Assembly: GCF_003025005.1 (NCBI RefSeq)
Contig: NZ_PVSS01000011.1
Span: 104,409-168,408 of the forward strand
Direction of reading: 5' to 3'
DNA from: Brumimicrobium mesophilum
GTDB taxonomy: Bacteria; Bacteroidota; Bacteroidia; Flavobacteriales_D; Crocinitomicaceae
Length of the DNA: 64,000 nt
Positions 46,606 to 56,204 of the stretch are shown here, one piece after another. Numbering within the stretch: the stretch's first letter is position 1; each line of letters starts with the position of its first letter. A model generated the notes under the pieces. The model saw nothing but the letters and a program-made list of their open reading frames with translations, had not been told where the DNA came from and searched no databases. Position numbers and translations under genes: made by a program.

Positions 46606-46613
46606 TACATTTG
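46606..46613 (+). promoter_or_regulatory. -7 box of the DUF6427-like gene
   Basis: TACATTTG matches TAnnTTTG and overlaps the upstream in-frame TTG (46611), which therefore cannot be the real start; the ATG at 46644 is 30 bp downstream. Confidence 0.5.
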
Positions 46614-46643
46614 TTTTCCGTTTTATTAAAACTTCGAGTATTC

Positions 46644-47597
46644 ATGATAAAGTACTTTGCCAATAATAATTCATTTGTTGTATTGTTGATTCCTATTTTT
46701 GTGGGTCTACATATCTTATTAGATTATTATTTTCCATCGTTTGATATGACAACCATTGGACAAGAAAACCTATGGAAGTTAGATTTCAATGCTATTCAGC
46801 CATTGACATCTAGAATTTTTGTACTCATTTTTATTTGTGCGAATGCAATTCTGTTAAATTTTGTTTTCAACTCTTTATCTTTTTATGATAAATATGTTTT
46901 TCTACCAAGTATACTTTATGTTTTGATGGTCTTTCTATTTCCGATAAGTTTGAAGTTTGGAGAGGATTTAATAGGGCATTTATTTTTTATTCTTTCCTTC
47001 TATCAGTTGTTGAGCATACAGCAAAATGAAGACGCAAGAAGTAACGCCTTTTTAAGTGCCTTGTTTTTAGGGGCTGCTTCAACGTTCCTGCCAATATATT
47101 CTGCCTTTATTGTTATCATTTGGTTTGGATTATTTACTATAAGACCTTTTGTGTTTAGAGAATACGTCTTACCCGTTTTTGGTTTTATTTTTCCTTTTTT
47201 ATGGGTGATATTGATCAATCCTTTCTTTTTAGAAGAAATGTTTACTTTTAACTCTTACTTGAGTTATGCTGATGTTGGTGACTATATAACTTATGTTGCA
47301 TATTTGATAATTATCATATTAGCTATTCTGGCCAATAAATTGATTTTAGAACGACGTGTTAAAAGCTCTATTCGTTATAAAAGAATTATCTCTGTCACTT
47401 TCGTTTCACTTTTATTTGCGGCTGTAATTAGTAGTGTTATTCTAATTGCGCATGACTCTTATTTCTACTTTACCATTACCATCGCGATTTTACCCTTCAT
47501 TTTACCCTATGCATTTCTCAGTGCAAAAAGGAAGTGGTTCCCACACTCATTGTTCTACTTATTGATCATATTGAATGTGGTTAAATTCTTTTATTAA
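46644..47597 (+). CDS. Polytopic membrane protein (DUF6427-like)
   Basis: A 317-aa inner-membrane protein with about nine to ten hydrophobic helices and very few charged residues, beginning MIKYFANNNSFVVLLIPIF. I assign it to the flavobacterial DUF6427 group from its N-terminus, size and the divergent DUF6341-like neighbour; this is recognition from memory and not certain. No catalytic motif is visible. The gene pair is conserved in flavobacteria, suggesting a shared, unknown envelope role. Confidence 0.7.
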   Translation: MIKYFANNNSFVVLLIPIFVGLHILLDYYFPSFDMTTIGQENLWKLDFNAIQPLTSRIFVLIFICANAILLNFVFNSLSFYDKYVFLPSILYVLMVFLFPISLKFGEDLIGHLFFILSFYQLLSIQQNEDARSNAFLSALFLGAASTFLPIYSAFIVIIWFGLFTIRPFVFREYVLPVFGFIFPFLWVILINPFFLEEMFTFNSYLSYADVGDYITYVAYLIIIILAILANKLILERRVKSSIRYKRIISVTFVSLLFAAVISSVILIAHDSYFYFTITIAILPFILPYAFLSAKRKWFPHSLFYLLIILNVVKFFY

Positions 47598-47855
47598 ACT
47601 TCAATAGACTTCTGTTAATGCAGATTTAATACATATCTTATTACTTAGGTAATAAACTTGGTTAGAATTTTCACTTGTATTTCTTGTTCAGTTTGTTTGT
47701 TCTTTTTCAAGTTCCTCATTTCTCATGATATAACTTTTTATTGAGCTTTCACATCCCTGAAAGAGCGCTGTATTCATTTTTGTAAGGACATTTCTGAGCC
47801 TATTATCTTTATTTTATCTTAAAATAATCTTAATAGAAGCTCCAATACGAAAAGG

Positions 47856-47863
47856 TAATTTTG
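47856..47863 (+). promoter_or_regulatory. -7 box of the secreted PhoD operon
   Basis: TAATTTTG, 20 bp before the first ATG of the two-gene operon. No clear -33 TTG, as for several other regulated genes here. The rest of the spacer 47598-47883 shows no gene. Confidence 0.45.
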
Positions 47864-47883
47864 CCGGAAATTAAACCAAGAAA

Positions 47884-50457
47884 ATGAGAAAGATTTTACT
47901 TTTAGTAAGTGCGTTAACCGCGGCGAGTGGTTTTTCGCAAATAGATATTAATCAAAACAACCAGGTATATACCCAAGATTTTGATGGCTTGTCAAATACA
48001 GGAACAACCAATGATTATTCAACATTGCCTGTAGGTTGGTCGGCTTTAGAAGTAGGTTCTAGTGCAAATACAATTTATCGTGCATCAGATGGGTATTATT
48101 CTGGGGGTGATTTATACAGTTATGGAACCATTAATTCAACAGATAGAGCGCTTGGGACAATTGGAAGTGGTTCTAACTCTCAAGTCTATTTTGCGACAGC
48201 ATTTGTAAATCAAACTTCAGGTGTTTTAAATTCGGTGGATTTATCTTTTGATGCTGAATTATGGCGAATTGGTAATCCTGCAAGGTCTACTGGTCCAGAT
48301 ACGTTAAGATTTGCGTATGCGGTTAATCCTTTAGCAATTGATGATAATGCCGCATTTACTGATGTCTCATCTTTATATTTTATTAGTCCAGCTGATCCTA
48401 CCGGGCCAACAAATATAGAGGCTGACGGTAATTTGCCAGCAAATCGCTCAACTATAACTGGTGTGTTAAATGTGAATATTGCTCCTCAAGATACTTTGTG
48501 GATTAGATGGAGAGATGATAATTCTTCTAGCTATGATGATGGGATGGGAGTTGATAATCTTTCAGTTGAATTTTCTACTCAAAACACAGGAAATACAAGT
48601 ATGTATAATGTAATTGCCGCGATGGATACTTACTACACTGAAGATTTTGACGGGATGGTTAATGAGTATTCTGGTATTTCTGATTTCTCAACATTGCCAA
48701 ATGGATGGCATGCGCACGAGGAAGGAGGAAACGCAAATCAAGAATATAATATTTCTTATGGTGAATATGGTGGTGGTAACTTATATAGTTATGGTGATAG
48801 CGCATCAACAGAAAGAGCGTTTGGATCTGTGGGTTCAGGAAGTTTGACTGTTTCTCATCGAGGTGTAGCATATATAAATACAACTTCTACTGTGGTAGAA
48901 AATGTAGAAATTAGTTTTACTGGTGAAATGTGGCGTCAGGGAAGACCTGATAGAACAACTGGTCCTGATACCCTTCATTTTTCTTACGCTGTTAATGCAA
49001 ATGATATTGCACAAGGGAATTATCAAGACCTTGAATTGTTAAGCTTTTATTCTCCTGTTACTAATGGTACATTGAATTCTTCAATGGATGGAAATGCTAT
49101 TGAAAATAAAACAGATGTTTTGTCTGTTATCGGAAATCTAAATCTTCAACCAATGGATACACTTTGGGTAAGATGGACAGATTATAACTCTTCAAGTTAT
49201 GATGATGGTTTGGCAATCGACGATTTTTCAATTGCTGCGATCAGTACAGCAAGTATTCTGAATGTTGAATTTGCAAACTCTTCTACTACATTCAATGAAA
49301 ATGATGGTATAGTTTCAGTTCCTTTATATGTTCACAATAAAAATAACTTCTTAACTCAAGTAGAAGTTAAGATTGTGGATGCGGGAAACACTGATTTAGC
49401 AACCGATCTAGATATCGTAGAAAGTGTAGTTACTTTCCCAATAACTGGAATCGACAGTATCGCTTATTTTCAATTCAATATTGTAAATAGTGAACCTTTT
49501 GAAGGACAAGAATATTTCGTTTTGGAAGTTTCAAACCCAAATAATGCTTTTTTAGGTACAAATATATATGACACGATTTATATCAATAATTATGACTACC
49601 CTTTACTTCCAATTTCTACATTAAAAGGTGTTGATGCAGCTGGAGTTGCTGATGATATGGGATTGAATGTTCACATTAATGGAGTGGTTCATGGTGTAAA
49701 TTATAATTCATTAGGAGGAATAGATTTCTATGTTTTAGAAGACGAGAGTGGAATGAACGTTTATTCAATGGATCCTGCGGAAAGTTATGTTCCTACTGAA
49801 GGTGATGAAGTAAATGTTTGGGGTAAGATTAGTCAATTTAGAGGTCTTATTAGAATGGAACAATTGGATTCAATAGAAATGGTTTCTTCGGCGAATGGAT
49901 TAGAAACTCCTTCAAACTTTGAAAGTGTAAATGAAAACACTGAAGGAATGTACATTCAATTGGATTCTTTACAATTGATCCCTGCAATTTCTGTTTGGCC
50001 AACTAATCAAAATGTTTTCGCTAAAAATTTAGCAACAGGAGACACTGTTGAATTGTTTATTGGAGCAAATACTGATTTAGCTCAAACTATTGCGCCACAA
50101 GCAATGTTCAGCGTAGTTGGAATTGGTTCTCAGTATGCGAGCTCTGCTTATGTACCTTTTATCGATGGATATAGATTGATGTTGGTAGGAAAAAGTAACT
50201 TGAGTGTATTGAGTTTGGAAAATGAAATTGATTTAAAATTAGCCTTATACCCAAATCCAGCAAATTCTCAAATTAGTTTTAGAGGTTTGAATCACGTTTC
50301 TGAAGTAAAAATTTATTCTTTAGATGGTCGTAAAGTAATGTCAAAAGAAATTCAACCGAATGAGACAATGAACATCGATTCATTAGAAAATTCGACATAT
50401 ATTTTAAGATTAAACAATCAAGAAGGAGTATTCACAACTACTTTAATCAAGCAATAA
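47884..50457 (+). CDS. Large secreted multidomain protein with T9SS sorting domain
   Basis: An 857-aa protein: signal peptide 1-19; two tandem copies of a beta-sandwich domain of about 200 aa (about 25-225 and 245-455), each with a YxxDFDG start, TGPDTLxFxYAVN in the middle and a SSSYDDGxxxDxxS end; a Calx-beta-like domain (about 458-570); an OB-like region (about 575-775); and a type-A sorting domain beginning LALYPNPANS (about 787). No catalytic motif was found, so it may bind substrate or surface polymers. It lies 2 bp before a secreted PhoD phosphatase gene, which suggests a joint role. Confidence 0.85.
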   Translation: MRKILLLVSALTAASGFSQIDINQNNQVYTQDFDGLSNTGTTNDYSTLPVGWSALEVGSSANTIYRASDGYYSGGDLYSYGTINSTDRALGTIGSGSNSQVYFATAFVNQTSGVLNSVDLSFDAELWRIGNPARSTGPDTLRFAYAVNPLAIDDNAAFTDVSSLYFISPADPTGPTNIEADGNLPANRSTITGVLNVNIAPQDTLWIRWRDDNSSSYDDGMGVDNLSVEFSTQNTGNTSMYNVIAAMDTYYTEDFDGMVNEYSGISDFSTLPNGWHAHEEGGNANQEYNISYGEYGGGNLYSYGDSASTERAFGSVGSGSLTVSHRGVAYINTTSTVVENVEISFTGEMWRQGRPDRTTGPDTLHFSYAVNANDIAQGNYQDLELLSFYSPVTNGTLNSSMDGNAIENKTDVLSVIGNLNLQPMDTLWVRWTDYNSSSYDDGLAIDDFSIAAISTASILNVEFANSSTTFNENDGIVSVPLYVHNKNNFLTQVEVKIVDAGNTDLATDLDIVESVVTFPITGIDSIAYFQFNIVNSEPFEGQEYFVLEVSNPNNAFLGTNIYDTIYINNYDYPLLPISTLKGVDAAGVADDMGLNVHINGVVHGVNYNSLGGIDFYVLEDESGMNVYSMDPAESYVPTEGDEVNVWGKISQFRGLIRMEQLDSIEMVSSANGLETPSNFESVNENTEGMYIQLDSLQLIPAISVWPTNQNVFAKNLATGDTVELFIGANTDLAQTIAPQAMFSVVGIGSQYASSAYVPFIDGYRLMLVGKSNLSVLSLENEIDLKLALYPNPANSQISFRGLNHVSEVKIYSLDGRKVMSKEIQPNETMNIDSLENSTYILRLNNQEGVFTTTLIKQ

Positions 50458-50459
50458 CA

Positions 50460-52370
50460 ATGAAAAATATAATTATAGCAACTTTCTTGATTTGTACAGG
50501 ATTTGCAATGTCTCAAAATGGGTTTACCCATGGACCAGACCAAGGAATAGAACAAAGTTATTTTGACCCAAATGCAGCTCCATTTTATCATGGAGTTGCC
50601 TCTGGAGATCCTTTAGAAGATAGAGTTATTATTTGGACAAGAGTAACGCCAACCAAAGATACATTGATTCCAGTTCACTGGGTGATGGCTTTGGATACAG
50701 GGTTTCAGACTGTTGTTGCAGAGGGCAATACAGCAACGGATTATACAAAAGATTATACTGTAAAAGTTGATGTGGAAGGATTGAATCCAAACACAACATA
50801 TTATTACTATTTCTCTGCTTTGGAGGCAAATAGTGTTAGAGGTAGAACAAGAACTCTTCCTGGAAACAATACAGATCATATTCGATTGGCTTTTGGTTCT
50901 TGTAGTAATTACCAAATGGGTTATTTTAATTCTTATAAAAGAATCGCTGAGCGCAACGATTTAGATGCTGTTTTACACCTTGGGGATTATATTTATGAAT
51001 ATGCAACGCAAGGCTATGGATATTCGATTGAAGTGGGAAGAGAGCACAGGCCTAATCATGAAATCATCACTTTGGATGACTACAGAATTCGGCACAATTT
51101 CTATAAATTAGATCCAGATTTAAAAGCGGCACATCAACAACATCCTTTTATTTGTATTTGGGATGATCATGAAATTGCAAACAATACCTACGAGACAGGA
51201 GCACAGAATCACCAAGAATTATCGGAAGGTGACTTTCAAACAAGAAAAGAAGGTGCCATTCGTGCTTATTTAGAGTGGATGCCAATCAGACATCCAGAAT
51301 TTAATGGTGATCCTAAAATTTACAGAAGCTTTTCTTTTGGAGACCTTATGGACTTGCATATGTTGGACACGCGTGTTGAAGAGCGAGATAAACCAGCATT
51401 GAATATGCAAGATACTTTGTTTAATGATACAACAAGATTATTGCTTGGTGATACACAAAGAAACTGGTTGTTTGATAAAATGGACGAATCTCAAGCGACA
51501 TGGAGAATTATTGGGAATCAAATTATGATTTCTGAAACAGGGGAAAACGATGCGGATATGGATTCTTGGACAGGTTACCCATATGAAAGACAGGTTGTAA
51601 TTGATAAATTGAAGTCATATTCTGACAAAAACTCGGTTGTTTTAACTGGAGATACACATAGAAGTTGGGCTTTTGATTTGTCAGAACATCCTTTTGACCC
51701 TTCGACTTATACGCCTTTAACAGGTCAAGAAACTTTTGGAGTTGAAATTTGTTCCCCAAGTTTAGCTTCTCCTAACCGTAATGAAAGTAATCCAGGTACA
51801 AGTCAGTTGGCAGACCAAACAGCTTTGTATGTTGAAAATCCTCAGTTGCGTTATGTTGATTTAGATAACCATGGATATGTAATTCTGGATATTACAGCAT
51901 TGAAAATGCAGGCAGATTTTTATTTCACAGAAACTGTTGCTCCTTCAACAAAAGATAGTTTAGGGAAAAGTCTATTTACTTACGTCAACCAAGGATATCT
52001 TCAAGAGGCATTAAGTCCAGCGGCTGGAAAAGCGAATCAAATGATTCCTGCTCCAAGTGTTCCATTGGCATTTACAGATACAACTTCTTCATTAAATTTA
52101 GTAAACAACTCAACGTTCTTTTTAAGCGGAGTTTATCCTAATCCTTCGAGTGGTCAGTTTACAATTGGTTTTACAAGTAATTTAAAAGATCAATTAAGTA
52201 TTGAAGTGTATAGTATTGGAGGTAAACAAGTGTTAAACAAGCAATTAAGTGTTTCTCAAGGGAATCATAAAATTGTTTTCGATATAAGTGATGAGCCAAA
52301 GGGAATGTATATTCTTAAGGTTAGAACGAATAATGGAAGTTTGACAACAAGGAAGATTATAATAAAATAA
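50460..52370 (+). CDS. Secreted PhoD-type alkaline phosphatase/phosphodiesterase with T9SS sorting domain
   Basis: A 636-aa exported enzyme. Signal peptide 1-19 (ending AMSQ), an N-terminal fibronectin-like PhoD_N segment opening FYHGVASGDP, then the metallophosphatase core with LAFGSCSNY (about 140-148), AVLHLGDYIYEY (about 170-181), WDDHEIANN (about 235-243) and VLTGDTHRSWAF (about 396-407). These supply the metal ligands of the Fe3+/Ca2+ PhoD family. A type-A sorting domain starts at GVYPNPSSGQ (about 560). It likely releases phosphate from phosphoesters outside the cell. It is the second gene of the operon, 2 bp after the large secreted protein. Confidence 0.93.
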   Translation: MKNIIIATFLICTGFAMSQNGFTHGPDQGIEQSYFDPNAAPFYHGVASGDPLEDRVIIWTRVTPTKDTLIPVHWVMALDTGFQTVVAEGNTATDYTKDYTVKVDVEGLNPNTTYYYYFSALEANSVRGRTRTLPGNNTDHIRLAFGSCSNYQMGYFNSYKRIAERNDLDAVLHLGDYIYEYATQGYGYSIEVGREHRPNHEIITLDDYRIRHNFYKLDPDLKAAHQQHPFICIWDDHEIANNTYETGAQNHQELSEGDFQTRKEGAIRAYLEWMPIRHPEFNGDPKIYRSFSFGDLMDLHMLDTRVEERDKPALNMQDTLFNDTTRLLLGDTQRNWLFDKMDESQATWRIIGNQIMISETGENDADMDSWTGYPYERQVVIDKLKSYSDKNSVVLTGDTHRSWAFDLSEHPFDPSTYTPLTGQETFGVEICSPSLASPNRNESNPGTSQLADQTALYVENPQLRYVDLDNHGYVILDITALKMQADFYFTETVAPSTKDSLGKSLFTYVNQGYLQEALSPAAGKANQMIPAPSVPLAFTDTTSSLNLVNNSTFFLSGVYPNPSSGQFTIGFTSNLKDQLSIEVYSIGGKQVLNKQLSVSQGNHKIVFDISDEPKGMYILKVRTNNGSLTTRKIIIK

Positions 52371-52397
52371 TAACATTACTTATGCCACCTTTCAAAA

Positions 52398-52434
52398 ATG
52401 CTTCATCACTAATTTAGTGATGGAGCTTTTTTTA
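52398..52434. terminator. Bidirectional terminator between the phosphatase and K+ channel genes
   Basis: Arms GCTTCATCACT (52400-52410) and AGTGATGGAGC (52416-52426) with one G-U pair, followed by seven T residues. It overlaps the stop codon of the convergent channel gene. Confidence 0.88.
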
Positions 52435-53289
52435 TTGTTTAAATTCATACCCGCAACTCTTACAAAATTGTGCAGATTTTTCGTGACCATCTTCCCCACA
52501 ATTTGGACATTCAAAAGGTTTAATTCCTTCTGAGCGTAAAGCAGTGAATTCTGACGAAACAATTCCAGTAGGAACGGCAATGATGGCATAACCAAAAAGC
52601 ATGATAAACGATGCCAACGCTTGTCCTAATGGTGTTACGGGTGCAATATCACCATAACCAACCGTGGTAATGGTGATAATTGCCCAATATATACTTCTCG
52701 GAATACTGGTAAATCCAGCTTCTTTGGGTTCGATTACATACATTAATCCACCTAAAATGATCACAATAGTTAATATAGAGATTAGAAAAACAGCAATTTT
52801 GTGCCTACTGTTTTTCAAAGCATCTCCCAAAATATCTGCACCTAACATGTATCGACTTAGTCGAAGAATTCTGAATACCCTCAAAAAGCGAATAGATCTT
52901 AAAAGCATTAAAGATGTAGCACCATCCACAAATAAACTCAAATAGGATGGAAGTAGAGAAAACAAATCTACCATTCCCATAAATGAGAAGATATAGGAAA
53001 AGGGTTTTCGTAAACTTATAATTCGAAGAATATATTCAATGGTGAAAAGTGCAGTAACAACCCATTCAATAGTTAAAAAACTGAAACTATATTTTTGATT
53101 CAAATAAGTTACACTTTCCAACATTACTACCACGATAGAAAGCAAAATTATTATCAATAAAAGGATATCGAAAATTCTACCTGGCTTTGTATACGTTCCG
53201 TAAATAACTTCCTGTATTTTTAATTGCCAAGGTCTTAGCTTAAATTCCTTTTCCCTAAATGATAAGGTTCTATCAATGTGTTTTTTCAT
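52432..53289 (-). CDS. Voltage-gated-type K+ channel with C-terminal zinc ribbon
   Basis: A 285-aa inner-membrane channel with six helices. The S4-like helix is RSIRFLRVFRILRLSRYM (about 130-147), with arginines spaced by three, and the selectivity filter is TTVGYGD (about 211-217), specific for K+. After S6 the C-terminal tail ends in a four-cysteine ribbon (C261, C264, C276, C279). Most Kv-like bacterial channels lack such a domain, so it may bind zinc for assembly or gating; that is inference. It stands alone. Confidence 0.9.
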   Translation of the reverse strand: MKKHIDRTLSFREKEFKLRPWQLKIQEVIYGTYTKPGRIFDILLLIIILLSIVVVMLESVTYLNQKYSFSFLTIEWVVTALFTIEYILRIISLRKPFSYIFSFMGMVDLFSLLPSYLSLFVDGATSLMLLRSIRFLRVFRILRLSRYMLGADILGDALKNSRHKIAVFLISILTIVIILGGLMYVIEPKEAGFTSIPRSIYWAIITITTVGYGDIAPVTPLGQALASFIMLFGYAIIAVPTGIVSSEFTALRSEGIKPFECPNCGEDGHEKSAQFCKSCGYEFKQ

Positions 53290-53495
53290 ATTTTATCAAC
53301 TGATGATATAAAAGTAGTTAAATTTAAGGAAAGTAGTATTTCAATTATTAAATGAGCCTTTTGGTAGTTCAACTTAAAGATTTACTAAATGGTTTTCCTA
53401 CTATTATTATCACAAATTCCTTTTCATTATGTTTTAATAACACAAGGAATGGAGTAAAACTGTTCTAATTCTTCATTATTTAGTATTTTTGAACA

Positions 53496-53705
53496 ATGAA
53501 TATACAAGAGTTAATTCAACGCAGATTTACGGGGGAACTCAACAATGAAGCCGAATATATTGAGCTTTTGGTGCAAGTTTTCGCAGTGCTTATCTTAGGA
53601 TTAGTACTCTGGCGAATGATGATAATTTTTCACAGAAAAAAGAAAGCCACGCGCAAACCAAGTTCATATTTTGAAAGTACTTATTCTAAAAACTGGAGAA
53701 AATAA
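53496..53705 (+). CDS. Small single-pass membrane protein of unknown function
   Basis: A 69-aa protein. An acidic N-terminal amphipathic part (IQELIQRRFTGELNNEAEY) is followed by one transmembrane helix (about 23-45) and a strongly basic tail rich in Lys/Arg ending SKNWRK. The positive-inside rule puts the tail in the cytoplasm. A TATTTTTG box at 53484-53491 sits only 4 bp before the ATG, so the transcript may be nearly leaderless. The gene lies 73 bp before kmo on the same strand. I do not recognise the family. Confidence 0.55.
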   Translation: MNIQELIQRRFTGELNNEAEYIELLVQVFAVLILGLVLWRMMIIFHRKKKATRKPSSYFESTYSKNWRK

Positions 53706-53778
53706 TCGAGGATTTATTGAGTAGTTCAATTGCATATAGAGACATGATCAAAGCATATTTTTAAGAGAAAATTTTAAC

Positions 53779-55122
53779 ATGGAAGAAAAGAAAGTTGCAG
53801 TAGTTGGAGCAGGGTTGGTAGGAAGTTTATTGGCTGTTCTATTGGCAAAAAAAGGAATGCAAGTAGATGTTTTTGAGCGTAGGCCTGATTTAAGAAAAGC
53901 AAAGGCAATAGGTGGAAGATCAATAAATTTAGCACTTTCTAATCGTGGATTTAAAGCGCTTTCATTGGCCGGTTTTGAACAAGAAATTCGAGATATTTCA
54001 ATTCCAATGTATGGACGTAAAATGCATGATGTCGAAGGAAACTTAACTTACCAAGCTTACGGAAAAGACAATGAAGCAATTTATTCGGTTTCTCGCGGTC
54101 AGTTGAATCAAAAATTAATGAATTTAGCGGATGATTTCGAAAATGTTAATTACCGTTTCGATAGAACTTGTGAGGATATTGATTTAAAAAAGAATGAAAT
54201 CGCTTTTGAAAATTATAATTCAAAGGAGAAAGAACATTTTTCTTATGACCATATTTTTGGAACTGATGGAGCTTTTTCTGCTGTAAGAGGAGTGTTGCAA
54301 AAAACACCAATGTTCAATTATTCTCAAGAATACTTACCGCATGGATATAAAGAATTAAGTTTTCCAGCTAACCCTGATGGAACACATTGTATGGATAAAA
54401 ACTGCTTGCATATTTGGCCAAGAGGTGAATTTATGATGATTGCATTACCGAATCTTGATGGTAGTTTTACTGTAACTTTGTTTTTCCCAATGAAAGGTGA
54501 AGTTTCATTTGAAAGCCTAGATTCCGAAAAGAAAGTGGTTGATTTTTTCAATACAACCTTTCCAGACGCTGTTCCTCATATGCCAACGTTAGTAGAAGAT
54601 TACTTTTCTAATCCGACCTCTACGTTAGTAACCGTGCGTTGTAGTCCGTGGAATTATGAAGACAAGGTAATGTTGCTGGGAGATGCTTCGCATGCCATTG
54701 TGCCGTTTTATGGTCAAGGAATGAATTCGGGTCTTGAAGATTGTACAGTGTTCTTCGAAATGTATGAAAAACATAAAAATGATGTACAAAAGTTATTTGA
54801 ATCATTTAGTGAACAACGCGTTCCAGACGGAAATGCAATTGCTGATCTCGCTTTGTATAATTATATCGAAATGAGAGATTTGGCAGGAGATAAGAATTTC
54901 TTGCTAAGAAAGAAAATTGAAAGAAAATTTAGCGACTTGTATCCAGATAAATGGATGCCGCTCTATTCACAAGTAACCTTTAGTTATATAAGATATTCAG
55001 TGGCATTGGCTGCTGGAAATCGCCAAAGAAAAATTATGGATGAAGTCATGGAAATGAACAACATTCATGATAATTGGGACGACCAAGAGGTTATTGATAA
55101 AATTTTATTATTGTTGGCATGA
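53779..55122 (+). CDS. kmo: Kynurenine 3-monooxygenase
   Basis: A 447-aa FAD-dependent hydroxylase converting L-kynurenine to 3-hydroxykynurenine with NADPH and O2. The dinucleotide motif GAGLVGS is at 10-16, the FAD-binding RSINLALSNRG segment is at about 48-58, and the second FAD motif GDASHAIVPFYGQGMNSGLED is at about 301-321. The C-terminal hydrophobic region matches KMO rather than other flavin hydroxylases. It belongs to the tryptophan-kynurenine route; other pathway genes are not in the window. The last four bases overlap the next gene. Confidence 0.95.
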   Translation: MEEKKVAVVGAGLVGSLLAVLLAKKGMQVDVFERRPDLRKAKAIGGRSINLALSNRGFKALSLAGFEQEIRDISIPMYGRKMHDVEGNLTYQAYGKDNEAIYSVSRGQLNQKLMNLADDFENVNYRFDRTCEDIDLKKNEIAFENYNSKEKEHFSYDHIFGTDGAFSAVRGVLQKTPMFNYSQEYLPHGYKELSFPANPDGTHCMDKNCLHIWPRGEFMMIALPNLDGSFTVTLFFPMKGEVSFESLDSEKKVVDFFNTTFPDAVPHMPTLVEDYFSNPTSTLVTVRCSPWNYEDKVMLLGDASHAIVPFYGQGMNSGLEDCTVFFEMYEKHKNDVQKLFESFSEQRVPDGNAIADLALYNYIEMRDLAGDKNFLLRKKIERKFSDLYPDKWMPLYSQVTFSYIRYSVALAAGNRQRKIMDEVMEMNNIHDNWDDQEVIDKILLLLA

Positions 55123-56027
55123 GATTATTAGTTATAGTAATATTTTCCAGTTTTTTATTTAGTTCAGCAGTATCTGCACAGTACAAGCCTGCCAATAAGA
55201 GAAAGCAGTTTTACGGAAATCAAAGGCTTCAAAAACCACTTTACAGATGGGTAACTGGTGATTATGCTAAACATGGAATTCAATTTTCATTTGGTCCAAC
55301 CTATACCTTTACACAAACAGGAGCTAGAGATGATGAATTTCAAATGGATTCCAATACCACTGGTTTAGATACGCTTATTCGTTTTTCGCAAGAAGCAAAA
55401 AGTAGAATTGGTTTGTTTGCTGAATTAGGAATGGTGCATATCACTAGAAAACCACGTAAAATCATTCAATATTTTGATTGGGGTATCGGGTTCAAACTTT
55501 ATGGAGGTAGAGAACTTACAGAATCAAAAATTTATGATAACAGAGATACTTTAATCGGTCAAGTGAATGGTGAGGGAGAATTTTATAACGGGTACTTATA
55601 TGGGAGATTAAGTGCACACAATGTGTTTCAAATTAATCCTCATTTATTTATTGATAATTCAATTGGTGTTAACTTGGATTATGCGGTGATGGTAGGAGAT
55701 ATGACTTATGATGGATTCCGTGTTCCAAAGGATGAAAAATTTCAAGAAGACTTAATAGGGCAGTTGCATTATTCTCTTGGGTTTGGGATAAAGCCAAGAG
55801 TTGACAAAGGGTTTTTCTTTATTCCAAGTATAGAATTGCCTGTTTTAGGAATTCATGAATGGAATGGTGGTACTCCAGCAATTCACTGGTTTTCTAGTCA
55901 ATACTATCCAGCAATGTTTAAACTGAAATTTGTTTGGCTTTTCAGAAAGGATCCTAACCGCTGTCCTCCAGTAGAATTGAATCATATACAGAAACACCAA
56001 AAGTGGAGACTGAGGAAAGGTAAGTAG
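55119..56027 (+). CDS. Predicted outer-membrane beta-barrel protein
   Basis: A 302-aa exported protein with signal peptide 1-21 (ending VSAQ), a basic linker, then many alternating aromatic strands (FSFGPTYTFTQTG, GIGFKLYGG, YSLGFGIKP, FKLKFVWLFRK), as expected for an outer-membrane barrel. No homologous family is recalled with confidence. The start overlaps the kmo stop as ATGA, so it is translationally coupled to kmo, an unusual pairing of a cytoplasmic enzyme and an outer-membrane protein. A terminator follows. Confidence 0.75.
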   Translation: MRLLVIVIFSSFLFSSAVSAQYKPANKRKQFYGNQRLQKPLYRWVTGDYAKHGIQFSFGPTYTFTQTGARDDEFQMDSNTTGLDTLIRFSQEAKSRIGLFAELGMVHITRKPRKIIQYFDWGIGFKLYGGRELTESKIYDNRDTLIGQVNGEGEFYNGYLYGRLSAHNVFQINPHLFIDNSIGVNLDYAVMVGDMTYDGFRVPKDEKFQEDLIGQLHYSLGFGIKPRVDKGFFFIPSIELPVLGIHEWNGGTPAIHWFSSQYYPAMFKLKFVWLFRKDPNRCPPVELNHIQKHQKWRLRKGK

Positions 56028-56040
56028 AATATTTTGAACT

Positions 56041-56078
56041 AAAATGCTGATTCCAAAATATGAAATCAGCATTTTTTT
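56041..56078 (+). terminator. Terminator of the kmo operon
   Basis: Perfect 12-bp arms AAAATGCTGATT (56041-56052) and AATCAGCATTTT (56064-56075), extended by T residues. Confidence 0.92.
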
Positions 56079-56204
56079 ATTCCAAAATCTCTAATTAATT
56101 GAGAATAATTGCTTTTAAATAATTTTTTAACGAGAACGCTAACAAATGCTTAAGAATTGTTTAAAAAATAGAGTCCAAAGCCGCTATGACAAAATAAACA
56201 AAAA

